64,000 bases of DNA, from NCBI RefSeq assembly GCF_000172555.1, contig NZ_ABOX02000013.1, positions 1 to 64,000 of the forward strand, in the 5' to 3' direction. Below are positions 8,403 to 16,810 of the stretch, in pieces (position 1 is the first letter of the stretch; each line of letters starts with the position of its first letter). This DNA is from Pedosphaera parvula Ellin514 (GTDB taxonomy: Bacteria > Verrucomicrobiota > Verrucomicrobiia > Limisphaerales > Pedosphaeraceae). A program made the position numbers and the translations under genes. Under the pieces are notes generated by a model. The model did not search any database, was not told the DNA's origin, and was given only the letters and a program-made list of their open reading frames with translations.

Positions 8403-8927
8403 TCAACGGATTGACGGGAGCTCTGCCCTGGCTCCTGGGTTTGTTCTGTCTCCGTTGTTGGCGGCTTTCAAGATCGTAATGGTGGTGGTGCCAGATTGAA
8501 GTTGAGCGTAGCCGTCGCCCTGCAGGTGATGGACCCATCGTCTGGCGCGAATCGTATACTTTCCCGGCTGATCCAATTTAAATTGCGAAGTCGGCCCGCT
8601 CAAGGATTGTGAAGGGGAGATGGTAACAAAAATGTTTGTGCCAGCGTTCCCGGCTGCTTTCGAATTGCTGGACGCTTTTTCTCCGCTGGAATTGGTGCCC
8701 TTGTTTATAACCTCATCACCTGTTGCGGAGGTGTTCACACCCATCACGACGGCAAGCCCGACACCGAGGACTGCCACTGCCTTGAACCATGCGACAGCCC
8801 GCTCGCGCAGCGCCCTCAGTTCGTCGTTAAACGGTGCCTTTGTCTCAAGCACACCGGATGCAACGGTTCTGGCAATGATACGAAGTGGTCCGAGCTCATA
8901 CGTCAGCTTGAATGAATGGATTTTCAT
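8403..8927 (-). CDS. Single-pass membrane or secreted hypothetical protein
   Basis: This protein has 174 residues. An unusual N-terminal cytoplasm-like stretch of about 45 residues precedes one hydrophobic segment (WFKAVAVLGVGLAVVMGV, about residues 47-64). A low-complexity Ser/Asn/Gly linker and a beta-rich domain follow (FVTISPSQSLSG...FKLDQPGKYTIRARRW). The 'Q-P-G-K-Y-T-I-R' stretch suggests an Ig-like or jelly-roll fold. It is 45 bases upstream of the GH25-propeller gene on the same strand, so the two may be cotranscribed. Family unknown. Confidence 0.5.
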   Translation of the reverse strand: MKIHSFKLTYELGPLRIIARTVASGVLETKAPFNDELRALRERAVAWFKAVAVLGVGLAVVMGVNTSATGDEVINKGTNSSGEKASSNSKAAGNAGTNIFVTISPSQSLSGPTSQFKLDQPGKYTIRARRWVHHLQGDGYAQLQSGTTTITILKAANNGDRTNPGARAELPSIR

Positions 8928-9485
8928 GCCATTGGTATTGCTTGCTGATGTTTCTTTGCCTGAGCGGAAATGGATAATTCGATTCGCTCCCGCCGCTTTC
9001 TCGGGTTATGAACTGCGCACTTGAATGAACATCACGAGATTAAGGCCAGGGCTATGGTCACGAGGCCTTAAATCTTGAATTCAAAAAACGTTCCGGTAAG
9101 TACTGTGCAACACTAGGCAGCAACTCATAAAAGAGATATTTGCCGCCTTGCTTTGAAAATCGATGTCAGCGTCTCCAGGCCTGCCATGAGCGAGGCATGT
9201 TTTGCGGGGTTGCCAAACCGATCAGGCACATTCCCGTGATGGTGTAAATTGAAGGCTGTGGCCTTCCTGATGACTCTTTAATGTTAGGATGTTGCCGTTT
9301 TATCTTGCTTTGCCTAAGACTCCGAAACGGCTGGGGCTGGTGTGATAGCATGGCATTCCACTGAAAATATTCAATTACATGAAGTGCGTACATCCAGCGC
9401 CCAGCGCGTCCCAACCCGCCGCGCTGGGCTTCCCAGTGCAGTTGCCCCTTGCCAAACAAATGCGGGTCGGGGAACTTCTTGGTGC
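8928..9485. other. Intergenic region between divergent genes
   Basis: This stretch of 558 bases separates the leftward membrane protein and the rightward AAA ATPase. Several open frames cross it but none has a recognisable product or good start. The ATPase frame is open back to a GTG at 9342, but that extension does not look like protein. I see no clear promoter or riboswitch. Confidence 0.4.
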
Positions 9486-11414
9486 ATGGAAAGAAACCCG
9501 CAATCCAGGTCGGACGAAAACAAGGTGCGCCAGCGGTTGGAAGAATGTCTGCACCATGCGCATGAGTTGGAGCAAGCCACCCGGGCGCCAGCTTCTTTGC
9601 CGCGCACTGATGAACCCGCACGCATGAGCGTGCCCCTCCATGAGTCACTGCTTCCCGGCTCGGTTCTCACCACGCTTTTTCGCAACCCCAAAACGGACCG
9701 CACCATCACCTTCAAGCGCGAAGAGTTAACCGAGCTCGATGCCATGACGAGCGATTACCTGCTGAATTACTACCAGTCGCTGTCGCTCTTTACCGGGGAT
9801 GACGCCGAGCGGTTGCGGGCGTGCCTCGATGCTTCCGTTCGCCGCCATTATCAGTTGCTCCGCCACAGCGACTGGCGCGCACACGTCTTTGGGTATGAGG
9901 TTGCTCATGAAGTGGCGTTGTTGCGCGCCTTGTTGCAATTGCGCCTGCTGATCGAATGCGCGGAAATCCTCACACCACCGTTGCTGACAGTCAAATGCAT
10001 CGGGGAAGAGGAGTTTGATTTGATTGACGATCTGCACTCTCTGAATCGCCTGCTGGTCTTCTCGTTGTGGGGCCGTCTGATGGAGGGTGCCTCAGAATTG
10101 CTGGCCTACGGTTCTCTTTCCATTTGCATTTCCGGGCTGGCCGCAAGACTGGACGAGGCGCAGGCGCTTTTTGAATCCGGCTACGCCGCTTCCAACGGAG
10201 ATCCCGACGTCTTTCTCGGCTGGCTTGGCAAGGGCGGCGGGCGCAAGGCCATGGATCAGGTCAGAAATATTTTGCGCCAGGCGGACAAGCAGGGGATTCA
10301 TGAAATTCTTGCGCTGTACACGCGCCACGCACTCGATCTGGGTTTGCAACCTGTGGCCGTTGAATTTGTGCGGCAGACCTTGCAATCGTTCGCCGCGACT
10401 CTTTCAAACCTCGACGGCAGGATCTCCGAGGCGGAGCGCCGCCGCACGGCTGTGCTCACCGCGCAATTCACCGAGGTTTCCAGAAACTACGCCGTGGATT
10501 TTGCCGCCCGCGCCGCCGATCCGGGCGTGAGCGAGGAAGACCTTAACACCATCCTGAAGGAACTGGATGCGATGGTTGGGCTGGAGTCGGTCAAGACGGA
10601 AGTGCGTCGCGCCGCCAATTTCGCCCGGATGCAGGTGGTGCGCCGGCAACAGGGATTGCCCACAGTGCGCGCGAGCCTTCACAGCGTTTTCTTCGGCAAC
10701 CCCGGCACCGGCAAGACCACCGTCGCCAGGTTCATGGGCCGGATCTATAAATCGCTTGGCTTGCTGCGGCGCGGACATGTCATCGAGTGCGACCGCGGCC
10801 GGCTCGTCGCCGAATATGTTGGTCAAACCGCCGTGCGCACTCATGCGGCCATCGATGCGGCGCTCGACGGAATTCTCTTCATTGACGAAGCCTACGCGCT
10901 GGCGGGACGGGGAGCGGAAGATTTTGGCTCCGAAGCCATCGAGACTCTTATCAAGCGCATGGAGGACGACCGTGACCGGTTGATCGTGATCGTGGCCGGC
11001 TACACCCGACCGATGGAGCAATTCATCGCCTCCAATCCCGGATTGGAATCACGCTTCACCAACTACCTGAAGTTCCCCGATTACCAACCGGCAGAGTTGC
11101 AGGAAATCTTCCATCGCATGGCCGCCCAAAGCGGCCTGGTCTGCTCGCCGGAAGCGGAAAAGCAGGCACAGCAGGTTTTTGAAAATCTTTACGCCCGGCG
11201 CAACGAACAATTTGGTAACGCCCGGGAAATGCGGAACTTCTTCGAAACCGCCGTGCGCAATCAAAGCAGCCGCCTCGTCGCCTCCAGCCGTTTCGACCGC
11301 GAGGCCCTCACAAGCCTATTACCCGAAGACCTCCCCACCGATTTCGGCAACACCATTCCCGCTCCATCGGAGATAAAACCGTCTGCCTCAAGAATTGCGC
11401 CCAGACCGGGTTAA
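9486..11414 (+). CDS. CbxX/CfxQ-type AAA+ ATPase
   Basis: The protein has 642 residues from the ATG at 9486. The N-terminal about 345 residues are helical with no known domain and probably bind a target. The C-terminal AAA+ domain is of the CbxX/CfxQ (Rubisco activase) family seen in many ATPases with unrelated targets. It begins with L-N-T-I-L-K-E-L-D-A-M-V-G-L-E-S-V-K. Walker A is GNPGTGKTT at 404-412, and Walker B is ILFIDEAYAL at 463-472. Later motifs are IVIVAGY, N-P-G-L-x-S-R-F (sensor and Arg finger) and GNAREMRNFFE. No Rubisco or secretion genes are nearby. A decayed partial copy lies at 14050-14296. Confidence 0.85.
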   Translation: MERNPQSRSDENKVRQRLEECLHHAHELEQATRAPASLPRTDEPARMSVPLHESLLPGSVLTTLFRNPKTDRTITFKREELTELDAMTSDYLLNYYQSLSLFTGDDAERLRACLDASVRRHYQLLRHSDWRAHVFGYEVAHEVALLRALLQLRLLIECAEILTPPLLTVKCIGEEEFDLIDDLHSLNRLLVFSLWGRLMEGASELLAYGSLSICISGLAARLDEAQALFESGYAASNGDPDVFLGWLGKGGGRKAMDQVRNILRQADKQGIHEILALYTRHALDLGLQPVAVEFVRQTLQSFAATLSNLDGRISEAERRRTAVLTAQFTEVSRNYAVDFAARAADPGVSEEDLNTILKELDAMVGLESVKTEVRRAANFARMQVVRRQQGLPTVRASLHSVFFGNPGTGKTTVARFMGRIYKSLGLLRRGHVIECDRGRLVAEYVGQTAVRTHAAIDAALDGILFIDEAYALAGRGAEDFGSEAIETLIKRMEDDRDRLIVIVAGYTRPMEQFIASNPGLESRFTNYLKFPDYQPAELQEIFHRMAAQSGLVCSPEAEKQAQQVFENLYARRNEQFGNAREMRNFFETAVRNQSSRLVASSRFDREALTSLLPEDLPTDFGNTIPAPSEIKPSASRIAPRPG

Positions 11415-11462
11415 GTCGAAAACTGCTTTGTCCGGGCGTGATGGTCTATAACGAAATTGTCT

Positions 11463-12467
11463 TTAATCTGAAGAGACCATCCAGGACTTGTCTGGATTGT
11501 ATTCCTTCATTCCTTTTACAATGGCCTCAGTCCTGGGGCCGAGGTCTTTTTGATAGACACGCCCATTTTGGTTCACCACGAACGTCATGATTCCGGAACG
11601 GCCATACTCCGCCGGCCACGCCACGAGGGCGAAACCACCGATCATGTTTCCGTTGATGATATAGTCATACTTGCCGCCTGGAGCATGTGCACCCTGCCGG
11701 GTCAGAATTTTGTAATAGTAACCTTGGAAAGGCTGTGGTTCGGCACCTGCCTCTTTCGATTTTATTTCGTACCCCTTCTCCTGGGCATTCGCCATGAGGG
11801 GGCCTAGCGGGCTGGTCTCCCCGTCGAGATCCGGTGGCCAGTACAGTCCATCTTTTTTGCCGGGGGAGCTGATGAGTTTCTGGGCGTACTTCAATACCCC
11901 GCTACCATCATGGTCGAGGCTCGCGTATTCGCGCTGGGCCTCAACATACGCACGCACGGCCTTAAGCGTTTTGAGCTCGTCCTCTCCGATGCGGCGATTG
12001 CTCAATTCCTCCACTCCCGCATCCGTGTCATAATACCACCGGCCATCTTTCTGCACGATCGGCACCGGGAACGGCCAGTTCGCATTTCCGACCTCCAATG
12101 TTTGGTTGGTGTTCGACTGCGGCACAAGATGATGGGACTCATTGAGGGCTTTGGAAAACCGATTGAATTCGTTCCTGGCTTCCACTTTATCGGGGTTGAC
12201 GAGGTTGGTCCATGAGGAGCCAAATATCACATGCATGGCTTCACGGTTTGTGGATTCGACCGCATTGGCAAGTGCTGTAACTGCTTCCTCAGGACTGGCA
12301 AAAGTGCGGGGAGCTTCGGTCGCGCCAAGGCAGTTTGAAGCAATCAAAACCATCGCCAGACCGATTGCAAGCGAACGGAGGAAATGGCCGTTGAATCCGG
12401 CCCACGCGCGGGTCATCGAGAAAGGAAAGCTCAGCAAGCGATTCATAAGGTTTCTTGAATTTTTCAT
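11463..12467 (-). CDS. DUF2950 family secreted protein
   Basis: The protein has 334 residues. The ATG at 12467 is chosen because it gives a signal sequence (FLRSLAIGLAMVLIASNCLGA) and lies 20 bases after the DUF3300 stop. The same frame runs on to 12908, but that part overlaps DUF3300 and is shadow coding. The mature protein has DUF2950 features: F-A-S-P-E-E-A-V-T-A-L-A, then DGRWYYDTDAGVEELSNRRIGEDEL, Y-A-Q-K-L-I-S-S-P-G-K-K-D-G-L-Y-W-P, and GGFALVAWPAEYGRSGIMTFVV. DUF2950 and DUF3300 genes are commonly adjacent in diverse bacteria, and they form an operon here. The function is unknown; a cell-envelope role is likely. Confidence 0.85.
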   Translation of the reverse strand: MKNSRNLMNRLLSFPFSMTRAWAGFNGHFLRSLAIGLAMVLIASNCLGATEAPRTFASPEEAVTALANAVESTNREAMHVIFGSSWTNLVNPDKVEARNEFNRFSKALNESHHLVPQSNTNQTLEVGNANWPFPVPIVQKDGRWYYDTDAGVEELSNRRIGEDELKTLKAVRAYVEAQREYASLDHDGSGVLKYAQKLISSPGKKDGLYWPPDLDGETSPLGPLMANAQEKGYEIKSKEAGAEPQPFQGYYYKILTRQGAHAPGGKYDYIINGNMIGGFALVAWPAEYGRSGIMTFVVNQNGRVYQKDLGPRTEAIVKGMKEYNPDKSWMVSSD

Positions 12468-12486
12468 GATAGTTGAATGTGGAATC

Positions 12487-13767
12487 CTACCGTCTTCCGC
12501 CGCCGCCTCCACCCCTGCCTCCTCCTCCACCCCTGCCGCCCGTGCGAGCGCCACCGCCGGCAGCAGTTCCAGAGGCACCAGCACGGCTCGCTGCTCCACG
12601 CTGACTCGTGTCGCGCGCCGCAGCTCCAGAATTAACACCGTTGAACGCGCTCTGGCCTGAGCTCGGAGTCGGCCTTGAAGCCGATGCGTTCCCGCGCGGT
12701 TGAGCAGGGTTGGGACGGCTGGCGGGGGGTGATGCATTCTGCCGCGCAGTTTGTGCCGGGCGGGTAGTCTGCGGGTTCGCCCGAGCTGCGGCTCCTTGAT
12801 TGTATGAAGCCGGTCTCGTCGCATTGGCATTATTCCATCCACGCGCTTCACGTGATTGATAGCCGGGTGCGGCTCCGGGCGCGCCGGAACTTCGCACCCG
12901 GTTGGCATCCGGTTGCCATTTGGTGCGATTGACCGTGTTATTTACATTTCTATTTGCCGTATTGTTGACATTTCTATTTACGTTAATGTTTTGATTCACA
13001 TTGACGTCACCGCCGCCGTGCCAGCCATGACCTCCCACATAAATTCCGCCGTGTCCCCAATCACAATCATTATTAATGGCCGCTCCCACAGCCATGCCAA
13101 TGCCGAATGTAACCAATGGCGCCACCGGGTTCGCCACGTAGGTTGGAGGAGGATAATAAACCGTGGAGGGAACGTATTGCGGTACGTAAATGACCTCCGG
13201 ATTGGATGGCTGAATCTGCACGACCTGGTTGGTCACGTAGACGACCTGTGTTCCAGTGTTTTCCGGGACGACGGTGTTCGTTACCACGACGGTCTGTTGC
13301 GGCGAGGTTTGAAGCGTTCCGGCTGTCGCGGCCTTGTTACGAAGCGTCTGAATCATGTCCATGACATCCTTTTGCTGATCCATGAAAGCCTGGCCCAGCT
13401 CCGACGTCCAGTCGAGGTCATCATTCATCTGTTTCAAAGCCGCGGGAATCTTTGCCACGGCCTTGACGTTATCATCCCACGATTGTTCATCGATTTTCGG
13501 AACATTATTGGTGTTTGCCACGAAGCGCGCAGCCTGCACGATTTCCAGTGGGTAACACGCTGCGGGCAGCATCACAGCGATGAGAGGATCCGGATAAAGC
13601 GCAATGGGACCAACGAGCTTTTCAAGGTCAGCCGCGCTGCGCTGGGGTGGTGCTGAAGGTGGGGGCGCGGCTTGGGCAACTGGTTGAGATGCCTGCCCCT
13701 GCGCCTGATGTGCAAAGAGTCCGCAACAAAGACCCGCCGCCAGAAGCAGAATTAAATTCAGTCTCAT
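12487..13767 (-). CDS. DUF3300 family secreted protein with Gly/Arg-rich tail
   Basis: The protein has 426 residues from the ATG at 13767, which starts the signal peptide (MRLNLILLLAAGLCCGLFAHQAQG). The DUF3300 core follows: LEKLVGPIALYPDPLIAVMLPAACYPLEIVQAARF, then D-L-D-W-T-S-E-L-G-Q-A-F and later PEVIYVPQYVP. The rest is low complexity: an Asn-rich N-I-N-V-N-R-N-V-N-N section and a Pro/Ala/Ser stretch. The end is almost only Gly and Arg. The function of DUF3300 is unknown. It is the first gene of a two-gene unit with DUF2950, 20 bases apart. An in-frame extension to 13854 is open but adds no signal-like sequence. Confidence 0.85.
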   Translation of the reverse strand: MRLNLILLLAAGLCCGLFAHQAQGQASQPVAQAAPPPSAPPQRSAADLEKLVGPIALYPDPLIAVMLPAACYPLEIVQAARFVANTNNVPKIDEQSWDDNVKAVAKIPAALKQMNDDLDWTSELGQAFMDQQKDVMDMIQTLRNKAATAGTLQTSPQQTVVVTNTVVPENTGTQVVYVTNQVVQIQPSNPEVIYVPQYVPSTVYYPPPTYVANPVAPLVTFGIGMAVGAAINNDCDWGHGGIYVGGHGWHGGGDVNVNQNINVNRNVNNTANRNVNNTVNRTKWQPDANRVRSSGAPGAAPGYQSREARGWNNANATRPASYNQGAAARANPQTTRPAQTARQNASPPASRPNPAQPRGNASASRPTPSSGQSAFNGVNSGAAARDTSQRGAASRAGASGTAAGGGARTGGRGGGGGRGGGGGGRR

Positions 13768-14049
13768 ACGATACCTGAGTGTTTTAGAGCCATTCGGAAG
13801 CACTCCTTTTCGAAATCTTTTCCTGCCACTCCCTGAAACCAGGTAACGATCCAAAAAGCCGATCCTTACTTAAATCAGTAAAACTTCTTGGCGAATGCCT
13901 GCTTTCCCTGCTCCGCCAAAGATGAACAAACTGCCAGCCGAAAACTGACTCTGTCTCGTACAATAGAACAGTCCATTGTTGAGCGCAACAAGCGGCTCTG
14001 ATACCGGAGTCTTGGAAGTTATTTTGATCTTCGATCCTGGTTGCTCAAT
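13768..14049. other. Intergenic region with a possible gene remnant
   Basis: This lies between the DUF3300 start and the decayed ATPase copy. On the minus strand about 13870-14030 reads as ALNNGLFYCTRQSQFSAG followed by a Gly-rich end. It looks like the C-terminal piece of a lost protein, but no intact gene is present. It may also contain the promoter of the DUF3300-DUF2950 unit. Confidence 0.3.
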
Positions 14050-14296
14050 GCGCTGGCGGGCGGGGGCGGAAGATTTTGGCTTCGAAGCCATCGAGACTCT
14101 CATCAAGCGCATGGAGGACGACCGGGGCCGGCTACACCGGCCCAATGGAGCAATTCATCGCCTCCCGCCGTTTCGACCGCGAAGCCCTCACAACCCCATT
14201 ACCCGAAGACCTCCCCACCGATTTCGGCAGCACCATTCCCTCTCCACCGGAAACAAAATCGACCGTATCGAGGATTGCCCCGAGGCCGGGTTGAGT
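14050..14296 (+). pseudogene. Decayed internally deleted copy of the AAA+ ATPase 3' end
   Basis: This 247-base stretch repeats pieces of the ATPase gene at 9486-11414 in the same orientation. It starts at codons for A-L-A-G just after Walker B and ends at the stop. Compared with the parent it has a 20-base deletion, which breaks the frame, in the segment before A-G-Y. It also lacks 252 bases (11026-11277 of the parent). The second junction falls exactly on an 8-base direct repeat, TCGCCTCC, present twice in the parent (11026-11033, 11278-11285) and once here (14158-14165). The last residues, P-E-D-L-P-T-D-F-G and R-I-A-P-R-P-G, are still readable. It cannot encode an ATPase. Confidence 0.85.
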
Positions 14297-14372
14297 TAAA
14301 CCGCTCGTATCAGTTTGGAAGGTGGCTTTTAGGTATCACTACGCATCCATACCCTATTGGCTCCCCGCCAGT

Positions 14373-15068
14373 CTAGAATCTCTGCTCGAGTTTCCACTCT
14401 CCAGTCTCCGACCTCTTTAGCACCATCTTTTGCACGACTCCTCCGGCGGTGGACTGCACTCCAAGTTCCACCTCATTATCATTCATGACTTTCTTTTCCG
14501 CGATGGCAAAGCCTGGAAACCGCTGATCTCTCATGGCGCGTCGAAATTCCTCCTGCTCCGCGGCGGATGGACTGGATCCCGGATGAAGGAGTAGAAAACA
14601 CTGCATACCGCGCTCTGCATTTTCATGCGTCAGAGCCCAGAAAAATGTTTGCACCGTCGCTTCGGGAGTGCTCATGCCCGCATCAACCAAAGCAGCCCTG
14701 CTGATAAAACCCTCCGGCATGGGCGCGCCGGCCTTCGCATTTCCAGTTTGCTTTGGGGTCGCGAGCAATCGCTGATTCTCACTCTTCAGCTTGTCCAGCT
14801 CCTCCACTTTGCGCCGCAATTGCCGCGCCTCGTTCCGCAACCCCGGCAATTCTGCGTTTTCTTTCCTCAGCACATCCACTCCTGCCACCTGTTCCCGCAA
14901 TTGTGGAATGCTTTTGTTTTCCTCCACGAGCCGTTGCGCTTCCTGGTTCTCATTCACCAGAAAGGTATGCTCCTCCCTGGCTTGCGAGATCGCATGCCGG
15001 TTCATTGCCATATAACCGATATAGGCGACAGCAATGAGGACTGTTACAATGGATAAAGCTTTTTTCAT
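14373..15068 (-). CDS. Single-pass membrane coiled-coil protein of the ECF sigma operon
   Basis: This 231-residue protein has an N-terminal transmembrane segment (residues about 5-22). A long coiled coil rich in Glu, Asn and Leu heptads follows to about residue 105. The C-terminal globular domain of about 110 residues contains TPEATVQTFFWALTHENAERGMQCFLL. That pattern resembles the small alpha/beta domain in NTF2-like or DUF4878-type proteins, but I cannot assign it firmly. It starts six bases after the stop of the 303-residue protein and is the third gene of an operon with an ECF sigma factor. A role in sensing or envelope stress is inferred from that position. Confidence 0.7.
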   Translation of the reverse strand: MKKALSIVTVLIAVAYIGYMAMNRHAISQAREEHTFLVNENQEAQRLVEENKSIPQLREQVAGVDVLRKENAELPGLRNEARQLRRKVEELDKLKSENQRLLATPKQTGNAKAGAPMPEGFISRAALVDAGMSTPEATVQTFFWALTHENAERGMQCFLLLHPGSSPSAAEQEEFRRAMRDQRFPGFAIAEKKVMNDNEVELGVQSTAGGVVQKMVLKRSETGEWKLEQRF

Positions 15069-15074
15069 GGACTT

Positions 15075-15986
15075 TTAACGACTGAGAACCATTCTCCCGT
15101 TCTCCATCTTCAACTTGCTCGCATAGTTGGTTCCCAGCTTTTGTACACTGCCATCAACCAACAAAATATTGCCGTGGAGGGGACACTCTACATACACAGC
15201 GTTGGGATTGCCTTCATCTACACCGGGCGCACTCATTCGATAGCTGATTCCTCCGGCCGCAACATCCGACCAGTCGGGGGTCTTCCGTGATTTATCAGCA
15301 GGACATATGAGAATTTTGGGCGTAGCCAGCTCATTCGTCATGCTGAGAAAATCCGAAACCGACGGTAAATTGCCACCGCGATCGTTGGACCAAATCCTGG
15401 CCGCAAGGCCTATCTGCTTCAGATTGTTGATGCAGTGAATACAGTCTGCCTTTGCTTCAGCTTCCGCAAAGAAATCGCTCCCGCCTGCCGCCGCTCCAGC
15501 CTGTTGAGAGGCCGCTGCATTCATGGCCTGGAGTTTCTGATTCTCCGCCTGCAACTTCTCCACCTCGCTAGCCTGCACCCGCAACTTCTCCACCTCCTCC
15601 TTCAACCGATGCAACTCCGCATTGTCCTTGCGCAACTGCTCCATGGACTGCGATTGAGTATAAAGCCGCTGGTATTCCACATTCTGCGTTCGCAGCGCTT
15701 CCAATCCTTGAGCCGCGGTTCGCAACCGGTCGTTCTCCCGCCTCAACTCGGACAAGGTGTTCGTCTGGACGCCGACCACCACGAGACAGCTGATAAAAAA
15801 TGCCGCAAAGGAAAGCGCCGGAATCCACAGCTTCAGCCAGCCATGGTTGGCAATGGGTACGCTCTCAGTCTTGCGACTCTGTTGCGGCGGAAGCGCAATC
15901 TCTCCCTTTAACTTCTCCAGTAATCCTGCGGGCACCTTCACCGGCGGCGCTGCCCGTAAAACCTTTTCGATCTGTTCCTCGTTCAT
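15075..15986 (-). CDS. Putative anti-sigma-like membrane protein with pseudopilin-like C-terminal domain
   Basis: This 303-residue protein lies 14 bases downstream of the sigma gene, the usual place for an anti-sigma factor. It starts with a short cytoplasmic part (residues 1-50; MNEEQIEKVLRAAPPVKVPAGLLEKL). One transmembrane helix (51-74) and a coiled coil (77-160) follow. The periplasmic C-terminal domain contains C-I-N-N-L-K-Q-I-G-L-A-A-R-I-W-S-N-D, L-A-T-P-K-I-L-I-C-P-A-D, and L-H-G-N-I-L-L-V-D-G-S-V-Q. The last resembles the core and the H-x-DG motif of the DUF1559-type pseudopilin family. No zinc-binding HxxxCxxC anti-sigma motif is seen. Confidence 0.75.
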   Translation of the reverse strand: MNEEQIEKVLRAAPPVKVPAGLLEKLKGEIALPPQQSRKTESVPIANHGWLKLWIPALSFAAFFISCLVVVGVQTNTLSELRRENDRLRTAAQGLEALRTQNVEYQRLYTQSQSMEQLRKDNAELHRLKEEVEKLRVQASEVEKLQAENQKLQAMNAAASQQAGAAAGGSDFFAEAEAKADCIHCINNLKQIGLAARIWSNDRGGNLPSVSDFLSMTNELATPKILICPADKSRKTPDWSDVAAGGISYRMSAPGVDEGNPNAVYVECPLHGNILLVDGSVQKLGTNYASKLKMENGRMVLSR

Positions 15987-16000
15987 AAGCTTTGAAATGT

Positions 16001-16549
16001 TTAGTTGGTTGGTATTTTCTCGGTTTTGGCCTTGAGAGTTTCCAATGCCTGTCGCAGCCGATATTTCACCGTGCTCGTGGCAATGCCCAAAACCTCCGCG
16101 GTTTCCTGTAACGACAATCCCTGGTAATAATGCAAATGCACCACTTCACGAACACCGCTCTCCAGTGTTTCCACCCAACTGTATAATTGCGTCGCCATTT
16201 CCCGCTCAGCGGTGTTTTCCAATGGACTCGGTCCCTCCGCCACGCACGTTTCCCACCATTCCTCCGTCATGGTATCGAGGTGATTCCGCTTCCTCCGCGC
16301 ATCGATACAGACGTGGTAAGCAATGCCATGCACCCAGGTGGAAAAGGAGGAGCGTCCGCGAAAGGAGGCGAGCGAGGTCCAAACTCTGGCAAAGGTTTTC
16401 TGGGTCAAATCCTCCGCGTCCTGGTCATTCCCGCACAGGCGGCGCAGGAATGCATAAACCCTTTGGTAATGAAGGGTTACGAGTTCCGATGCCGCCGCCA
16501 TGTCACCCGCCTTGGCTCGCTCGCAGAGTTGTTCCTCCTGATAGCTCAT
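16001..16549 (-). CDS. ECF-family RNA polymerase sigma factor
   Basis: This 182-residue protein has the two-domain layout of ECF sigma factors. Region 2 covers about residues 24-92 (V-Y-A-F-L-R-R-L-C-G-N-D-Q-D-A-E-D-L-T-Q-K-T-F, then STWVHGIAYHVCIDARRKR). Region 4 covers about 122-175, with the helix-turn-helix LSLQETAEVLGIATSTVKYRLRQAL. It directs RNA polymerase to a small regulon under extracytoplasmic control. It is the first gene of a tight three-gene operon with two membrane coiled-coil proteins, which are likely its regulators. An imperfect operator-like inverted repeat, GTGAG-N6-CTCAC, lies upstream at 16572-16587. Confidence 0.9.
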   Translation of the reverse strand: MSYQEEQLCERAKAGDMAAASELVTLHYQRVYAFLRRLCGNDQDAEDLTQKTFARVWTSLASFRGRSSFSTWVHGIAYHVCIDARRKRNHLDTMTEEWWETCVAEGPSPLENTAEREMATQLYSWVETLESGVREVVHLHYYQGLSLQETAEVLGIATSTVKYRLRQALETLKAKTEKIPTN

Positions 16550-16810
16550 AGTGTTCGTTATCTACTGAGTCGTGAGCAAGGCCTCACCTGGACAAAAATA
16601 TTTTGAAAATCTTCTGTATTATGAGCGAAGGCGCAAATTTTGTCCTGCTTTTTCAGTCCTTGCGGGGAGTGTCTGATTGGCTTTGTTTCCCGATTGGTCA
16701 CCGGACCGTTGCCCTGGCACCTTCAGCATTGACGGTTCGGCCAGGGTTGTTCAATCTGGGTTAGGTGTGCAATCCGGAAAGTGGATTGCTAAAAAATTGA
16801 TCTCGCAATT

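Noticed and set aside
9166-9648. Minus-strand open frame of 160 codons upstream of the ATPase
   Set aside because: It overlaps the ATPase start. The translation has no domain or leader and no ribosome-binding site.
10404-11021. Minus-strand open frame of 205 codons within the ATPase gene
   Set aside because: It is antisense to the AAA+ domain with Walker motifs, and no protein family pattern is present.
12468-12908. N-terminal extension of the DUF2950 gene
   Set aside because: It overlaps the low-complexity end of the DUF3300 gene and lies before a good signal peptide start at 12467, so it is shadow coding.
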